DNA of 5,131 nt from Puniceicoccales bacterium. GTDB taxonomy: Bacteria > Verrucomicrobiota > Verrucomicrobiia > Opitutales > JAIRLM01. The stretch is taken from positions 1 to 5,131 of the forward strand of contig JAITDL010000064.1 in NCBI GenBank assembly GCA_031282565.1, in the 5' to 3' direction. Of this stretch, positions 4,502-5,131 are shown piece by piece. Each line of letters opens with the position of its first letter. The stretch's first letter is position 1. The position numbers and the translations under genes are program-made. Below the pieces are notes generated by a model that saw nothing but the letters and a program-made list of their open reading frames with translations, was not told the DNA's origin and ran no database searches.

Positions 4502-5131
4502 CTAGGGTGTTCCGATGCTTATGGCTATTTTTCTAAAATCACCGCTGCACGATTGAGGCATTCTTGTGTCGTCGGCGAGCGTATTGAACATAGCTGCGAC
4601 GCTGTTTGCATTTTTGGCGCAGTCATGCGCAGACAATTTTTCAAGTTTCGCAATAAGCCTTTTCACGCGGGTTTCGTCGAACTTTGTTCCGGCGGATGGC
4701 GTTAGCGCGGTGCAAAGTGTTTCAAATATTACGCCACCTGGCTTGAATGAGCTGGAGCAATCAGCGCCTACAAAAGCATTCTCGCGGCCGACTTTTAGCG
4801 CCCGTGCAGCTATGGCCTTGCTGTCCTTGCCGGTAAGTTTAATGGCGCCATTTGCAGTTTTGCCGGCGATGCGTTTAGGATTAAAAACATCTCCAGTGCC
4901 GAAACTTCCAGTCAAAAATTTAGTGGTGAAAAAACCAGATGGAAGCGGCTTGTCGTCACCAAGCCACAGCATGTAGGCGGCCGTCGGTTCATTCATGCGG
5001 ACCATTTTGCAAAATTCAGTTTTCGCATTGAAGTGGAGCTCTTCGTTTTCTGCGCTGAGCACTGTGCACTGCTGTACTAGGCGGGTTTCGCTGCCAAAGA
5101 AAAATGGTGATGCTAGGGCTATAACTGCGTG
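4502..5131 (-). CDS. Unknown cysteine-containing, probably exported or anchored protein, N-terminus beyond window edge
   Basis: The minus-strand frame is open from the right edge to a TAG at 4504-4502, giving 209 visible residues. I do not recognise it. The visible N-terminal end, HAVIALASPFFFG, is hydrophobic and could be the end of a signal peptide, a membrane anchor or a prepilin-type helix. A charged, Glu-rich stretch follows. The rest is soluble, with segments such as AAYMLWLGDDKPLPSGFFTT (from about residue 51), a Lys- and Ala-rich region with GKDSKAIAARALKVG (about 101-115), and a helical TRVKRLIAKLEKL (about 154-166). Six cysteines (22, 41, 125, 140, 171, 195) suggest disulfides if it is exported. 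An internal GTG at 5062 is the first start-type codon downstream of the edge, but it would cut off the hydrophobic part, so I prefer a start beyond 5131. The 4041 gene follows on the same strand. Confidence 0.65.
   Translation of the reverse strand, partial: HAVIALASPFFFGSETRLVQQCTVLSAENEELHFNAKTEFCKMVRMNEPTAAYMLWLGDDKPLPSGFFTTKFLTGSFGTGDVFNPKRIAGKTANGAIKLTGKDSKAIAARALKVGRENAFVGADCSSSFKPGGVIFETLCTALTPSAGTKFDETRVKRLIAKLEKLSAHDCAKNANSVAAMFNTLADDTRMPQSCSGDFRKIAISIGTP

Noticed and set aside
4377..4532. Upstream extension of the 4041 gene through the inverted repeat
   Set aside because: The frame is open, but the translation is Arg-rich and produced by the repeat arms, with no coding character.

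Overview
The window carries seven protein-coding regions on both strands. Four are recognisable housekeeping genes: a partial sufU, tyrS, rpmB and tsaD. Three are unrecognised proteins. I found no tRNA, rRNA, CRISPR array, transposase or phage gene. The sequence suggests a bacterium of mid GC content. The L28 protein has the long loop (GSSITRKGLTKKSGGIG) that I associate with the Planctomycetes-Verrucomicrobia-Chlamydiae group, so a verrucomicrobial (Opitutae or Puniceicoccales-like), possibly host-associated organism is my best guess. That assignment is inference from memory of family sequences, not a search result.

Layout, left to right. Positions 1-322 (minus) hold the first 107 residues of an Fe-S scaffold protein of the SufU type, cut by the window edge. 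Positions 412-1587 (minus) hold tyrosyl-tRNA synthetase, which lies 89 bp upstream of sufU and may be co-transcribed with it. A 202-bp divergent intergenic region follows and contains a 6-bp dyad. Positions 1790-2554 (plus) encode a 254-residue unknown protein with two adjacent hydrophobic segments, a very acidic linker and a basic C-terminal region; this is the most interesting gene here. It converges on rpmB (2639-2872, minus) across a short gap packed with perfect hairpins, one of which contains the rpmB stop codon. tsaD (2944-3957, plus) diverges from rpmB with 71 bp between the starts.

On the right, two unrecognised minus-strand genes (5131-4502, partial, then 4376-4041) form a likely transcription unit. 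The first has a hydrophobic stretch at the visible edge and six cysteines. The second is small and ends in a run of glutamates. Between them, 8 bp after the first stop codon, lies a 95-bp inverted-repeat element whose arms pair almost perfectly (21 of 22 positions plus a small internal bulge). Its T-run is in the 5' arm, so it is not a standard intrinsic terminator.

The known genes all serve translation or basic cofactor assembly: tyrosine charging, a ribosomal protein, t6A tRNA modification and Fe-S assembly. They do not form one pathway operon. The unknown genes sit between them like lineage-specific insertions. The candidates for something undescribed are the Inc-like membrane protein, the 95-bp repeat and a GGCGGCG(G)TCAAC motif shared by two intergenic hairpins.
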